Below, piece after piece: positions 43,828 to 52,065 of a DNA stretch of 64,000 nt (position 1 is its first letter; every line of letters begins with the position of its first letter). The stretch is from RUG11198 sp036342255. Lineage in GTDB: Bacteria > Bacillota_I > Bacilli_A > RF39 > UBA660. The notes below the pieces were generated by a model that ran no database searches, was not told the origin of the DNA, and saw only the letters and a program-made list of their open reading frames with translations. Location of the stretch: NCBI GenBank assembly GCA_036342255.1, contig JAZAUS010000006.1:59698-123697 (forward strand), given 5' to 3'. Position numbers and translations under genes: made by a program.

Positions 43828-44124
43828 ATGGAAGATTTTAATAAATATATGGAAGAGTTTAAATCGTACTCTATAGAAGAAAAAAGAAAAGTTGCTATTG
43901 ATCAACTAAAACTAATAGCTAGTCTAACAAATACAATGTGTGAAAAATTAAATATAAAAAATGATATAATAATAACAAAAGACATAATGGAAGCAGAAAA
44001 AGAAAATGTATCAGAAGAAGACTTTATCGAAGGAATAGTAGTATATGCAAATTCAATTCAAAACTCATTATGTGACTTTATAGATAAAACAACAGAAATA
44101 TTAGATAATAAATTAGGAGAGTAA
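43828..44124 (+). CDS. Small acidic helical protein
   Basis: A 98-residue protein, unrecognised, acidic and predicted helical. It carries one central Cys (NTMCEKLN) and another near the end (LCDFIDK). It probably partners the preceding protein. The terminator overlaps its stop codon. Confidence 0.5.
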   Translation: MEDFNKYMEEFKSYSIEEKRKVAIDQLKLIASLTNTMCEKLNIKNDIIITKDIMEAEKENVSEEDFIEGIVVYANSIQNSLCDFIDKTTEILDNKLGE

Positions 44125-44139
44125 TATACTCTCCTTTTT
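44115..44139 (+). terminator. Rho-independent terminator
   Basis: AGGAGAGTA and TACTCTCCT form a 9-bp stem with a three-base loop, followed by T5. Confidence 0.85.
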
Positions 44140-44184
44140 ATTACACAAATAATTATAGAAGACTTAAATAATAATTATAGTATA

Positions 44185-44213
44185 TTGAAAGAAAAATAAT
44201 TATAGGATATAAT
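44185..44213 (+). promoter_or_regulatory. Promoter of the DUF402-like gene
   Basis: TTGAAA and TATAAT are separated by 17 bp. The -10 box overlaps an in-frame ATG at 44212, so transcription begins after it. Confidence 0.7.
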
Positions 44214-44244
44214 GAGATTAAGATGTGTTATTAGGGATGATGTT

Positions 44245-44754
44245 ATGAAAAGAAGATATGCTAATCAAGTAGAAGGAGAGTATTACCAAGATAGGATAGA
44301 AACTGAATATTTCAGTGGTTTTGTTTGTTATATTAAAATAAATAATATAGAAAAACCCTTAATTGTAAATAATGGTGTAGATAAGATTTGTATAAAAGAT
44401 AATGATTTTGAATGGTTTGAACTATATCCGGATAATGAGAAATATGTTTTAACGATAATGTTTGATAATAATAATAATCTTATTGAATATTATTTTGATA
44501 TATCTAAAGAAGTTGGATTAGAAGATGGAATACCATATGAGGATGATTTATACTTAGATATGATAATTACTCCTAGTGGTAAAGTATTAGTTATTGATGA
44601 GGATGAATTATTAAATGCCGAAAAAGATGGTAATATAACTCATGAAGATGTTATGGATGCTTATAAAACTTTAGAATATCTTAAAGATAAATATGTCAAC
44701 AATTTTGAAAAATTAAATAATTTTACTAAAAGATTAAAAGAGAAATTTAAATAG
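44245..44754 (+). CDS. DUF402-like protein
   Basis: A 169-residue protein: MKRRYANQVEG, a central beta part, then LYLDMIITPSGKVLVIDEDE, typical of DUF402 (FomD/nucleotide phosphatase-like) enzymes that hydrolyse nucleotides with a metal. ATG 44245 is chosen, because the earlier ATG 44212 lies inside the -10 box and cannot be transcribed from that promoter. An AGGG site precedes 44245 at about nine bases. Confidence 0.7.
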   Translation: MKRRYANQVEGEYYQDRIETEYFSGFVCYIKINNIEKPLIVNNGVDKICIKDNDFEWFELYPDNEKYVLTIMFDNNNNLIEYYFDISKEVGLEDGIPYEDDLYLDMIITPSGKVLVIDEDELLNAEKDGNITHEDVMDAYKTLEYLKDKYVNNFEKLNNFTKRLKEKFK

Positions 44755-44765
44755 GGGTTATTGAT

Positions 44766-45335
44766 ATGAATATTGTAGAATTAGGTATAAAACTAGATAA
44801 TAATATAGACTATTATACTTCTATTTTAGAAAAAAATGGTTTAAGATGTGTATTTAATGTTAATACGCATGATATATATTATACTAATAAAGACTTAGGT
44901 AATTTAACCGAGAATGAAATGAAGAAAGCATGTATACGTTTACGTAGTTGTAACAATGAAGATTATAAAATTCAGAATAATTTAATAAAGGGCATTGATA
45001 TATCTACGGTTAGTAAAGAACGATTAAAAGAATATGAAAACAAGTTATTAAAATATGGTTATAAAAAAGTATTTGCTACTATAAAAGAAGATTATCATTA
45101 TTGTAAGGACGACATGAATAGTAGAGTACAATTACAACAAATAAAAGATATAGGACTTGTAGTATATTATGATAATAATAAATATTATAATATAAATTTA
45201 AAAGAACAAAGAAAAAAACTAATTGATGATTTAAATTCATTTGGTTTTAATATAGATTATGATACGTTGGATTTAGACAAACTAAGAACTTTATATTATG
45301 GCAAAGAAATGTATAGTAATAATCAAAATAAATAA
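44766..45335 (+). CDS. Possible CYTH-related protein
   Basis: A 189-residue protein. The pattern IKLDNNIDYYTSILEKNG, the Arg pair in CIRLRSCNN, YKKVFATIKEDYHYCKDD, SRVQLQQIKDIGLVVYY and DTLRTLYYG-like ending (LRTLYYG) suggests a diverged CYTH fold. Acidic strands are weak, so this is tentative. It starts twelve bases after the DUF402-like gene and probably shares its transcript. Confidence 0.45.
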   Translation: MNIVELGIKLDNNIDYYTSILEKNGLRCVFNVNTHDIYYTNKDLGNLTENEMKKACIRLRSCNNEDYKIQNNLIKGIDISTVSKERLKEYENKLLKYGYKKVFATIKEDYHYCKDDMNSRVQLQQIKDIGLVVYYDNNKYYNINLKEQRKKLIDDLNSFGFNIDYDTLDLDKLRTLYYGKEMYSNNQNK

Positions 45336-45350
45336 TATTGAGGTGATAAT

Positions 45351-45833
45351 ATGAAAAAATTTATTAATATATTTGGAGAAGAATGCAAGTTTGATTGTTT
45401 AGGTTGTGATATAGCTAATCATAAATTAATTCCACCTGGTGGTTATGTATATGAAGATGATTTTATAAATATTTCAGCAGATCCAGAAATACCTATTGTT
45501 GGTTTTATGGTACTAGGAATTAATAAGCATGTAAAAAGTATAAATGAATTAACAAGAGATGAAAGAATTAAAATAATGGATATATTAAATCTTACTATAG
45601 AAAAGATGAAAAAAGTTAATATATGTGAAGAAGTTCTCTTGATTCAAGAAGAGAAGTCAAAGCATTTTCACATTTGGATAGTACCAATGCATTCTTGGAT
45701 GGACGAATATAAAAAGAATGTAAGAAATATCAATGAGATAATTAATCGTTCAAAAGAAATATTTAATGAAGAAACTAAAGAAGAATTATTAGAAGCAGTT
45801 AAAGTTTTAAGAGAAGAATTCAATAATAAGTAG
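45351..45833 (+). CDS. HIT-like protein
   Basis: A 160-residue protein: Cys pair CLGCDIANHK, IPPGGYVYEDD, IVGFMVLGINKHV and the His triad core HFHIWIVPMH. HIT proteins hydrolyse or transfer nucleotide phosphates. The N-terminal Cys pair may bind zinc. It lies next to an amidohydrolase gene with a seven-base gap. Confidence 0.75.
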   Translation: MKKFINIFGEECKFDCLGCDIANHKLIPPGGYVYEDDFINISADPEIPIVGFMVLGINKHVKSINELTRDERIKIMDILNLTIEKMKKVNICEEVLLIQEEKSKHFHIWIVPMHSWMDEYKKNVRNINEIINRSKEIFNEETKEELLEAVKVLREEFNNK

Positions 45834-45840
45834 GTGTTAT

Positions 45841-47112
45841 ATGAGAATAGTTATAAAAAATGGAACAGTAATTACAATGGATAATAAAAGAGATAAATAT
45901 GAGAAATTAGATATTGTAATAGATGATGATAAGATAGTTGATATAGTAGATAATTATACAGGTAGATATGATAGATTAATAGATGCTACTGATAAGATAG
46001 TAATGCCAGGTTTAATAAATGCTCATACACATTTAGGTATGTCATATTTTAGGGCTACTAATGATAATTTACCATTACAAAAATGGTTAAGTGAAAAAAT
46101 ATGGCCTATAGAGGATAAATTAACAGATGAAGATTGTTATTATGGTTCTTTATTATCGTTAATTGAGATGATTAAAACTGGTACTACCTGTTCAAATGAT
46201 ATGTACTTTAATTGTGAAGGAGTTATTAAAGCTATTAAAGAGACTAATACAAGATGTTTATTTACAAGATGCTTGATGGATGTTGATGGTAATGGTAAAG
46301 AAAGAATGGATGATTTTATTGAGTTATATAATAAATATAAAGATGAAGAATTAATAAAATTTTGTGTAGCTCCACATGCATTATATACATGTAGCCTAGA
46401 TTATTTAAAGGAATGTTCTAAATTAGCTAAAAAATATAATCTACCAATACATGTACATTATTGTGAAAACAAACAAGAAATAGAAGATATAAATAATAAA
46501 CATAATTTATCACCACTTGAAGTACTAAAAGAATCTCATTTAATAGATAGTAAGCTAATACTAGCACATGCAACTTTTATTGATGATAAATCTTTAAAAG
46601 AATTTAAAGATAAAGATATAAGTTTTGTTCATAATCCTGTTAGTAATCTTAATTTAGGTTGTGGTATAGCTGACATTGTTAAATATAATAAATATGTAAA
46701 TATAGCTATAGGTACTGATGGAGTAGGTAGTGGTAATAATTTAAATATGTTTTATCATATGTCTTTAGTAGATTTATTACAGCAAGGATTATATCAAGAT
46801 TCAACAGTAATATCTTCTTACGATGTCTTAAAGATGGCTACTATTAATGCAGCTATTGCCCTAGGTTTTGATAAAGAAATAGGAAGTATAGAAATAGGTA
46901 AGAAAGCTGATATTATAATGTTAGATATAAATGATATTATGACAAAACCAAGTCCTGATATTATTACTAATATTGTTCATAATACTTTTAATAATGTTTC
47001 TATGACTATGATAAATGGTAAAATACTTATGCAAGATAAGAAGTTATTAATAGATATAGATGAACAAGAATTAATTAATAGAATAGATAAGAGAATAGAA
47101 GAATTAAGATAA
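45841..47112 (+). CDS. Amidohydrolase, MTA/SAH deaminase type
   Basis: A 423-residue metal-dependent deaminase: NAHTHLGMSYFRATNDNLPL holds the HxH pair, then CVAPHALYTCS, PIHVHYCEN, LAHATFIDDKSL, and the metal Asp in IGTDGVGSGNNL. This set fits 5'-methylthioadenosine/S-adenosylhomocysteine deaminase and related cytosine deaminase-like enzymes. The adjacent HIT-like gene fits a nucleotide theme. The exact base is not defined. Confidence 0.85.
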   Translation: MRIVIKNGTVITMDNKRDKYEKLDIVIDDDKIVDIVDNYTGRYDRLIDATDKIVMPGLINAHTHLGMSYFRATNDNLPLQKWLSEKIWPIEDKLTDEDCYYGSLLSLIEMIKTGTTCSNDMYFNCEGVIKAIKETNTRCLFTRCLMDVDGNGKERMDDFIELYNKYKDEELIKFCVAPHALYTCSLDYLKECSKLAKKYNLPIHVHYCENKQEIEDINNKHNLSPLEVLKESHLIDSKLILAHATFIDDKSLKEFKDKDISFVHNPVSNLNLGCGIADIVKYNKYVNIAIGTDGVGSGNNLNMFYHMSLVDLLQQGLYQDSTVISSYDVLKMATINAAIALGFDKEIGSIEIGKKADIIMLDINDIMTKPSPDIITNIVHNTFNNVSMTMINGKILMQDKKLLIDIDEQELINRIDKRIEELR

Positions 47113-47132
47113 TTATATAAAGAGGTAATAAT

Positions 47133-47816
47133 ATGAATAGGAAGAATATAAAGATATCTTTAGTGTTAAATATATTAATATTAATTATGGTAGTACTGGC
47201 TACTATATTTATGGTAACAGGTTTTAGATTTATGTCTAATACTAAGGTTTTAGCAGCTACTGGTTTTACACCACTTAAGTTTTATACAGTAGACTCTAAT
47301 ATATTAGTAGGACTAGCTTCTTTATTATTAATTATATATGAATATTTATTATTAAAGGGTAAGATAAAAAAAATACCTAAGTATGTATATATATTTAAAT
47401 ATATATCTACAGTAGCAGTATCTTTAACATTCTTAGTAACTCTATTATATTTATCTCCTTTATATGGAAGTAAATTTTTATTCTTATATCAAAATTCTAA
47501 TCTATTTTTTCATCTATTAGTACCACTATTTAGCTTTATCTCATACATTTATTATGAAAAAATAGAAATAGAATATAAATATACTTATTATGGTGTATCA
47601 ACGATGATATTGTATGGTATTTATTATGTTATTAATATATTAATACATATGAAAAATGGTAAAGTATTACCAAAATATGATTGGTATGGTTTTGTATATG
47701 GAGGATTATTCTCTATCTTTATAGCATTCTTAGTAATGATAATTATAACTTATATAATATCGTTAGTTATTTACAAATTAAATAAACCTAAAATTAAGAA
47801 AAAGGATAATTTATAA
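47133..47816 (+). CDS. Six-helix membrane protein (Pr6Pr-like)
   Basis: A 227-residue protein with about six membrane helices. FYTVDSNILVGLASLLLIIY and FFHLLVPLFSFISYIYYEKI are typical of Pr6Pr-type proteins. Function unknown. Its stop overlaps the ATG of the next gene. Confidence 0.6.
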   Translation: MNRKNIKISLVLNILILIMVVLATIFMVTGFRFMSNTKVLAATGFTPLKFYTVDSNILVGLASLLLIIYEYLLLKGKIKKIPKYVYIFKYISTVAVSLTFLVTLLYLSPLYGSKFLFLYQNSNLFFHLLVPLFSFISYIYYEKIEIEYKYTYYGVSTMILYGIYYVINILIHMKNGKVLPKYDWYGFVYGGLFSIFIAFLVMIIITYIISLVIYKLNKPKIKKKDNL

Positions 47817-48679
47817 TGCAAGAAGAATTAGATAAATTAATGGAAGAATTAAAAAAAGATATAGATAAAATAAATATAAAAAGAAAAGGAACTTTCAATA
47901 ATAAATCAAATAAACCATATTGGGATCTTGAAAAAAAATATAAAGATAAAGCAAAAACTATTAGAGATAAATATAATAGTATAGTTAGAGGTGAGACTAT
48001 GAATTATAAATATATTATTTTAGATTTTGGTAAAGTTATAGCAGGTCCTGCTACAGGACATTGGGATATTACACCAAAATATATAGAATTAATAAAAGAT
48101 ATAGATGTAGATAAATATGAAAAAGTTAGAAAAAAATATGGTGATATTCTATCTGAGAAAGTAACCACTTTAGAAGAAGAATATAACATGTTTTTTAAAT
48201 TTTATAATGGAATATTAAGTGATCTTAATATTCCTAATTATGATAAGACTATTGCTGAAGAAATAGCATATGATAGAACATATAATTATAGTAAATATAC
48301 TTTATATGATAATATATATAATGAACTTGATAGTTTAAAAAAGGATTATAAATTAATAATGCTAACAGATAACTGGCCTTGTGTTATAGATTATTTAAAG
48401 CATTATAATTTAGATTCTTATTTTGATAAAATATATGTATCTTCCATATATGGTGTTGAAAAGAAAGATAAAACATTTTTTGATTATCCAATTAAAGAAT
48501 ATAATATAGAACCAGGAGAAGCTTTATTTATAGATGATAATGAATCTAATCTAGATATAGCACATGAAAAAGGCTTAGATGTACTTTTAATGGATAGAAA
48601 TAATGAAGTAGGAAGTAGTAAATATACGATAATAAATGATTTATCTAGCCTTTTTCCAAATAAAAAATCTAAGAATTAG
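47816..48679 (+). CDS. HAD hydrolase with N-terminal extension
   Basis: A 287-residue reading frame. Residues 1-60 are a charged helical segment; the HAD domain starts at about residue 62 (YKYIILDFGKVIAGP) and has MLTDNWPCVIDYL, GVEKKDKTFF and ALFIDDNESNLDIAHEKG. An internal ATG at 47999 follows AGAGGTGAGACT, so the enzyme may also be made without the extension. The first ATG overlaps the upstream stop (TAATG). The substrate is unknown. Confidence 0.8.
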   Translation: MQEELDKLMEELKKDIDKINIKRKGTFNNKSNKPYWDLEKKYKDKAKTIRDKYNSIVRGETMNYKYIILDFGKVIAGPATGHWDITPKYIELIKDIDVDKYEKVRKKYGDILSEKVTTLEEEYNMFFKFYNGILSDLNIPNYDKTIAEEIAYDRTYNYSKYTLYDNIYNELDSLKKDYKLIMLTDNWPCVIDYLKHYNLDSYFDKIYVSSIYGVEKKDKTFFDYPIKEYNIEPGEALFIDDNESNLDIAHEKGLDVLLMDRNNEVGSSKYTIINDLSSLFPNKKSKN

Positions 48680-48702
48680 TTTATAATTTACTATTTGTAT
48701 TG

Positions 48703-48730
48703 TTGATTTTTAAATGTATTTATATATAAT
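48703..48730 (+). promoter_or_regulatory. Promoter of the truncated XRE gene
   Basis: TTGATT and TATAAT with a 16-bp spacer. The -10 region and following leader match those of the XRE-CYTH gene at 51079, 25 bases before ATG in both. Confidence 0.5.
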
Positions 48731-48754
48731 ATTTATCATGAAAGGTGTGATATC

Positions 48755-49045
48755 ATGAATCTAGAAAAAATGGGTGAACTAATCATCTTAAAAAGAAAAG
48801 AACTAAATTTGACTCAAGATGATTTAGCTCGAAAATTAAATGTTAAAAAAGAAATTATCTTTTTATTGGAAACTGGAAAATTTATACCAGATTTATCTAT
48901 GATTATTTCATTATCAGATATATTAAATGTATCAACATATGAACTATTATTAGGAGAATCTTCAGATAAAAAGCAAGAAAATAATAATAATAAAACTAAA
49001 ACAAGAGAGTTATTAATTATTTCAAAAAATTATAATATTATATAA
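48755..49045 (+). CDS. Truncated XRE protein, paralog of the XRE-CYTH fusion
   Basis: A 96-residue protein. It matches the N-terminus of the XRE-CYTH protein (LKRKELNLTQDDLARKL, PDLSMII-LSDILNVSTYE-LLLGES), but the recognition helix SRWETGKY is replaced by FLLETGKF and the CYTH domain is missing. The tail after residue 80 is a different Lys/Asn-rich sequence. The leader regions are also similar, so this is a duplication remnant. It may be a decoy or inactive. Confidence 0.7.
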   Translation: MNLEKMGELIILKRKELNLTQDDLARKLNVKKEIIFLLETGKFIPDLSMIISLSDILNVSTYELLLGESSDKKQENNNNKTKTRELLIISKNYNII

Positions 49046-49067
49046 GATTAGGAAGGAAAGGGATAAA

Positions 49068-49469
49068 ATGAAAAATAAAAAAATTATTATTTTAATAATT
49101 ATAGCAATTGCTTTATTAATTATAGGAGCTATATTCTTATTTAATAGAAAGAATTTAGATAATAATATTCCTGATAATTATATAGCAATATTTCATGGAG
49201 GTTCAGGTGAAGTAACTTATGAAACATATATTTATAGAAGTGGAAATAATACAAAAAATATTGGATTTAATTATATTAATGTAGTAAGTACGACTAAAAC
49301 TTATGGAAGTGATGAATGGGAACATAAAGTTACTGGAAGAGGTGGAGCTATTAATCAAGAAGATATTTTTACTGTTGCTAAGAAGAATAATGCCTATTCA
49401 TATGTAACCATACCAAATGATGATAAAAATTATACTATAGAAGAATACCAAAAAAGATTTTCTAAATAA
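49068..49469 (+). CDS. Membrane-anchored extracytoplasmic protein
   Basis: A 133-residue protein with one N-terminal hydrophobic helix (6-25) and a polar domain (IFHGGSGEVTYETYIYRSG). No lipobox Cys. Unrecognised. It follows the truncated XRE gene after 22 bases with AGGAAAGGGAT, so they may be co-transcribed. Confidence 0.5.
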   Translation: MKNKKIIILIIIAIALLIIGAIFLFNRKNLDNNIPDNYIAIFHGGSGEVTYETYIYRSGNNTKNIGFNYINVVSTTKTYGSDEWEHKVTGRGGAINQEDIFTVAKKNNAYSYVTIPNDDKNYTIEEYQKRFSK

Positions 49470-49495
49470 ATAAAATATAGTAAAGAGGAGAAATA

Positions 49496-50107
49496 ATGAA
49501 AGATTATTTTAAAGAAGATGAGTATTGGAAAGAAAACATTAATAAAGAATTAGAAGAAGATTTATGGATAGATGAATATAAAGAATATTTAAATAATAAG
49601 GGGTTATGCTTAGATTTAGGATGTGGTATAGGACAGTATTCTAGATGGTTTATGAAAAATGGATATGATGTTATTTCATCAGATATCTCAAATATAGCCT
49701 TAAATAAAGTAAAAGAATTTAATCCTAACATAATAAATCTAGATATGAGAGAACCATTTCCATTTGAAGATAATAAGTTTGACTTAGTCTTTGCAAATTT
49801 ATCTATACATTATTTTTCTGATAATGATACTAAAAAAATATTAAAGGAAATAAAAAGAATATTAAAAAAAGATGGCCTATTTATAGGCAGTGTTAACGGT
49901 ATACAAGGATTAGAAAAAATAAAAGATACAGCTGTTTCTTTAGAGTATCATTATTATCATAATAAAGATAAATATATAAGATTATTTGATGTAGAAGATA
50001 TAAAAAATTATTTAAATATATTTAATATAATTAAGATTGATGAAAGAGAAACTATAAGATATGAGTATAAAAAGAATTATATAATCTTCATAGCAAAAAA
50101 TAAATAA
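49496..50107 (+). CDS. SAM-dependent methyltransferase
   Basis: A 203-residue class I methyltransferase: LDLGCGIGQYSRWFMKNG (motif I), VISSDISNIAL, FDLVFANLSIHYF and LKEIKRILKKDGLFIG. The substrate is unknown. An AGAGGAG site fixes the start. The next gene's ribosome binding site lies over its stop. Confidence 0.85.
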   Translation: MKDYFKEDEYWKENINKELEEDLWIDEYKEYLNNKGLCLDLGCGIGQYSRWFMKNGYDVISSDISNIALNKVKEFNPNIINLDMREPFPFEDNKFDLVFANLSIHYFSDNDTKKILKEIKRILKKDGLFIGSVNGIQGLEKIKDTAVSLEYHYYHNKDKYIRLFDVEDIKNYLNIFNIIKIDERETIRYEYKKNYIIFIAKNK

Positions 50108-50116
50108 GGTGATTTG

Positions 50117-50935
50117 ATGAAAATAGCTATTTTAAGTGATATTCATGGTAATATATTTGCTTTAAAGAAATGTATTGAATATATAAATAAAAGAAATATA
50201 GATACTATTATTTTTTGTGGAGATTATATATCTGATATTCCTAGAAGCCATGAAGTTATAACTTATTTAAAAGAATTAAATAATAAATATAAATGTTATT
50301 TTGTAAAAGGTAATAGAGAAGATTATATTATTGATTATTTAAATAGTAATGAAAAGAATTGGTCAATGGATAACAGACATGGATCTATGTTATGTGTTTT
50401 AAATGAATTAGATAAATATGATATAGATTTTATAAAAGAATTACCAGATTCTTTAGACATAAATATAAATGGATTATTACCAATATATGTAAGTCATAAA
50501 CGTATTGATAAAATAAAGGGTTATAAATATATAATATATGGACATACTCATATACCAGAATATTATAATAATCAAGGAATATATTATATAAATCCAGGAA
50601 GTGTAGGCCTTGGCCTTAGTAATGGCTTTTGTACAGAATTTGCTATTTTAAGTATAGATAATGATTATACTAATGTAGAATTAATTAATATAAAATATGA
50701 TACTGAAGAAGTTATAAACAGTATAAAGAATAGTAACTTATCTAAGACTATAACAAGATGGGATCAAATAATAATAAAAACAATTGAACAAGGTATAGAT
50801 TATTCTGACTTATATATTAAAAAAGTTTTAGATAAATCTAAAACCCTTGGTATAAATAATTTAGATGATGTACCAATTAGTATTTGGGATGATATTAGAA
50901 AAGAATTAATACTATCTAAAAAAATAGGATCATAA
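50117..50935 (+). CDS. Metallophosphoesterase
   Basis: A 272-residue calcineurin-like phosphoesterase: ILSDIHGN, FCGDYISDI, VKGNRED, YVSHKRID, YIIYGHTHIPEYY and YINPGSVG provide all metal motifs. Residues after about 185 form a helical extension (TITRWDQIIIKTIEQGIDYS). ATG 50117 is preferred over TTG 50114. The substrate is unknown. Confidence 0.85.
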   Translation: MKIAILSDIHGNIFALKKCIEYINKRNIDTIIFCGDYISDIPRSHEVITYLKELNNKYKCYFVKGNREDYIIDYLNSNEKNWSMDNRHGSMLCVLNELDKYDIDFIKELPDSLDININGLLPIYVSHKRIDKIKGYKYIIYGHTHIPEYYNNQGIYYINPGSVGLGLSNGFCTEFAILSIDNDYTNVELINIKYDTEEVINSIKNSNLSKTITRWDQIIIKTIEQGIDYSDLYIKKVLDKSKTLGINNLDDVPISIWDDIRKELILSKKIGS

Positions 50936-51078
50936 TAGATCATAAGATGAAGATAATGTTGATAAATATCTTCCACAAGTAAAATTTTATATAAAATAGA
51001 AATATATAAATCGCTATTTGTGGGGTTTATTTTTAATTATCTTTATATATAATATTTATCACGAAAGGGGATGATAGC

Positions 51079-51948
51079 ATGAATCCAGATAAAATAGGAA
51101 AGTTTATTGCTTTAAAAAGAAAAGAGCTAAATATGACTCAAGATGATTTAGCTCAAAAATTATATGTTACAAATAAAACTATTTCTAGATGGGAAACTGG
51201 AAAATATATGCCAGATTTATCTATGATTATATTATTATCAGATATACTAAATGTATCAACATATGAACTATTATTAGGAGAATCTATAAAAAATAAAGAA
51301 GAGAAGACTAATAATATAGAAACAGAAACAAGAGTATTATTTGAATTAAAAGATGAACAATCTATTATAGATAAATTAAATAATATACCAGAACTAACCT
51401 ATAAAGGAAAGTTTTATGAAAAAACAATTCAATATAATCATCCAAGTGATAATATAGATTTTTATTCTAAAGAAATAGATGCTCGTTTTAGAGTAAGAAT
51501 AACTAAGAATAATAATTATGAAAAATGTATGATTAGCTATAAACGTCGTGGTGATAATTTCTTAAACGAGCAGATTAATTCTGAAGAAGAAGTAGAAGTA
51601 GAAATTAAGTATACTGATTTTGATAATTTAACTTATTTATTAGAAAATGTATTAAAGATGAAATTTATTGAGAGCTATGAAAGATATCGATATGTATATT
51701 ATAATGATGATATAGAAATAGATGTTGATATATATCCATTTATGATAGCAGTAGAAATAGAAAATAAATCTTTAAATAAAGATCCTAAAACAGTAGTATT
51801 ATATTATTTAGATTTATTAAATTTCTCTCTTGATGATATATACCAGTTATCATGGGATGATAAATATGAAGAATTATGTAAAAAACAAAATATTAAAATA
51901 AATAATATTGTTGAATTTAATAAAGAGATGCCTATATTTAAAAAGTAA
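51079..51948 (+). CDS. XRE-CYTH fusion regulator
   Basis: A 289-residue fusion. Residues 1-70: XRE helix-turn-helix (LNMTQDDLAQKLYVTNKTIS, then RWETGKYMPD). Residues 85-265: CYTH-type fold with ARFRVRITKNNNYEKCMISY, KRRGDN, EEVEVEIKYTDFDNL, FIESYERYRYVYYNDDIEID and MIAVEIENKS; alternating charged strands line the tunnel. The CYTH part would bind a triphosphate-type ligand. A direct ligand-sensing regulator is inferred. A truncated copy lies 2 kb upstream. The start follows AAGGGGATGAT. Confidence 0.75.
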   Translation: MNPDKIGKFIALKRKELNMTQDDLAQKLYVTNKTISRWETGKYMPDLSMIILLSDILNVSTYELLLGESIKNKEEKTNNIETETRVLFELKDEQSIIDKLNNIPELTYKGKFYEKTIQYNHPSDNIDFYSKEIDARFRVRITKNNNYEKCMISYKRRGDNFLNEQINSEEEVEVEIKYTDFDNLTYLLENVLKMKFIESYERYRYVYYNDDIEIDVDIYPFMIAVEIENKSLNKDPKTVVLYYLDLLNFSLDDIYQLSWDDKYEELCKKQNIKINNIVEFNKEMPIFKK

Positions 51949-51959
51949 TCTCTTTTTTT
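51922..51959 (+). terminator. Possible terminator
   Basis: AAAGAGAT pairs with ATCTCTTT around an 18-base loop that includes the stop codon, then T. Confidence 0.5.
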
Positions 51960-52065
51960 ATGTTTTAATAACAGTAATAACTAATATGTGTTATAATTAA
52001 TTAATAGACCATGCGAATTATAATAGTTACAAATTTATTATAGTAGTATAAGGAATGGTGATTTA

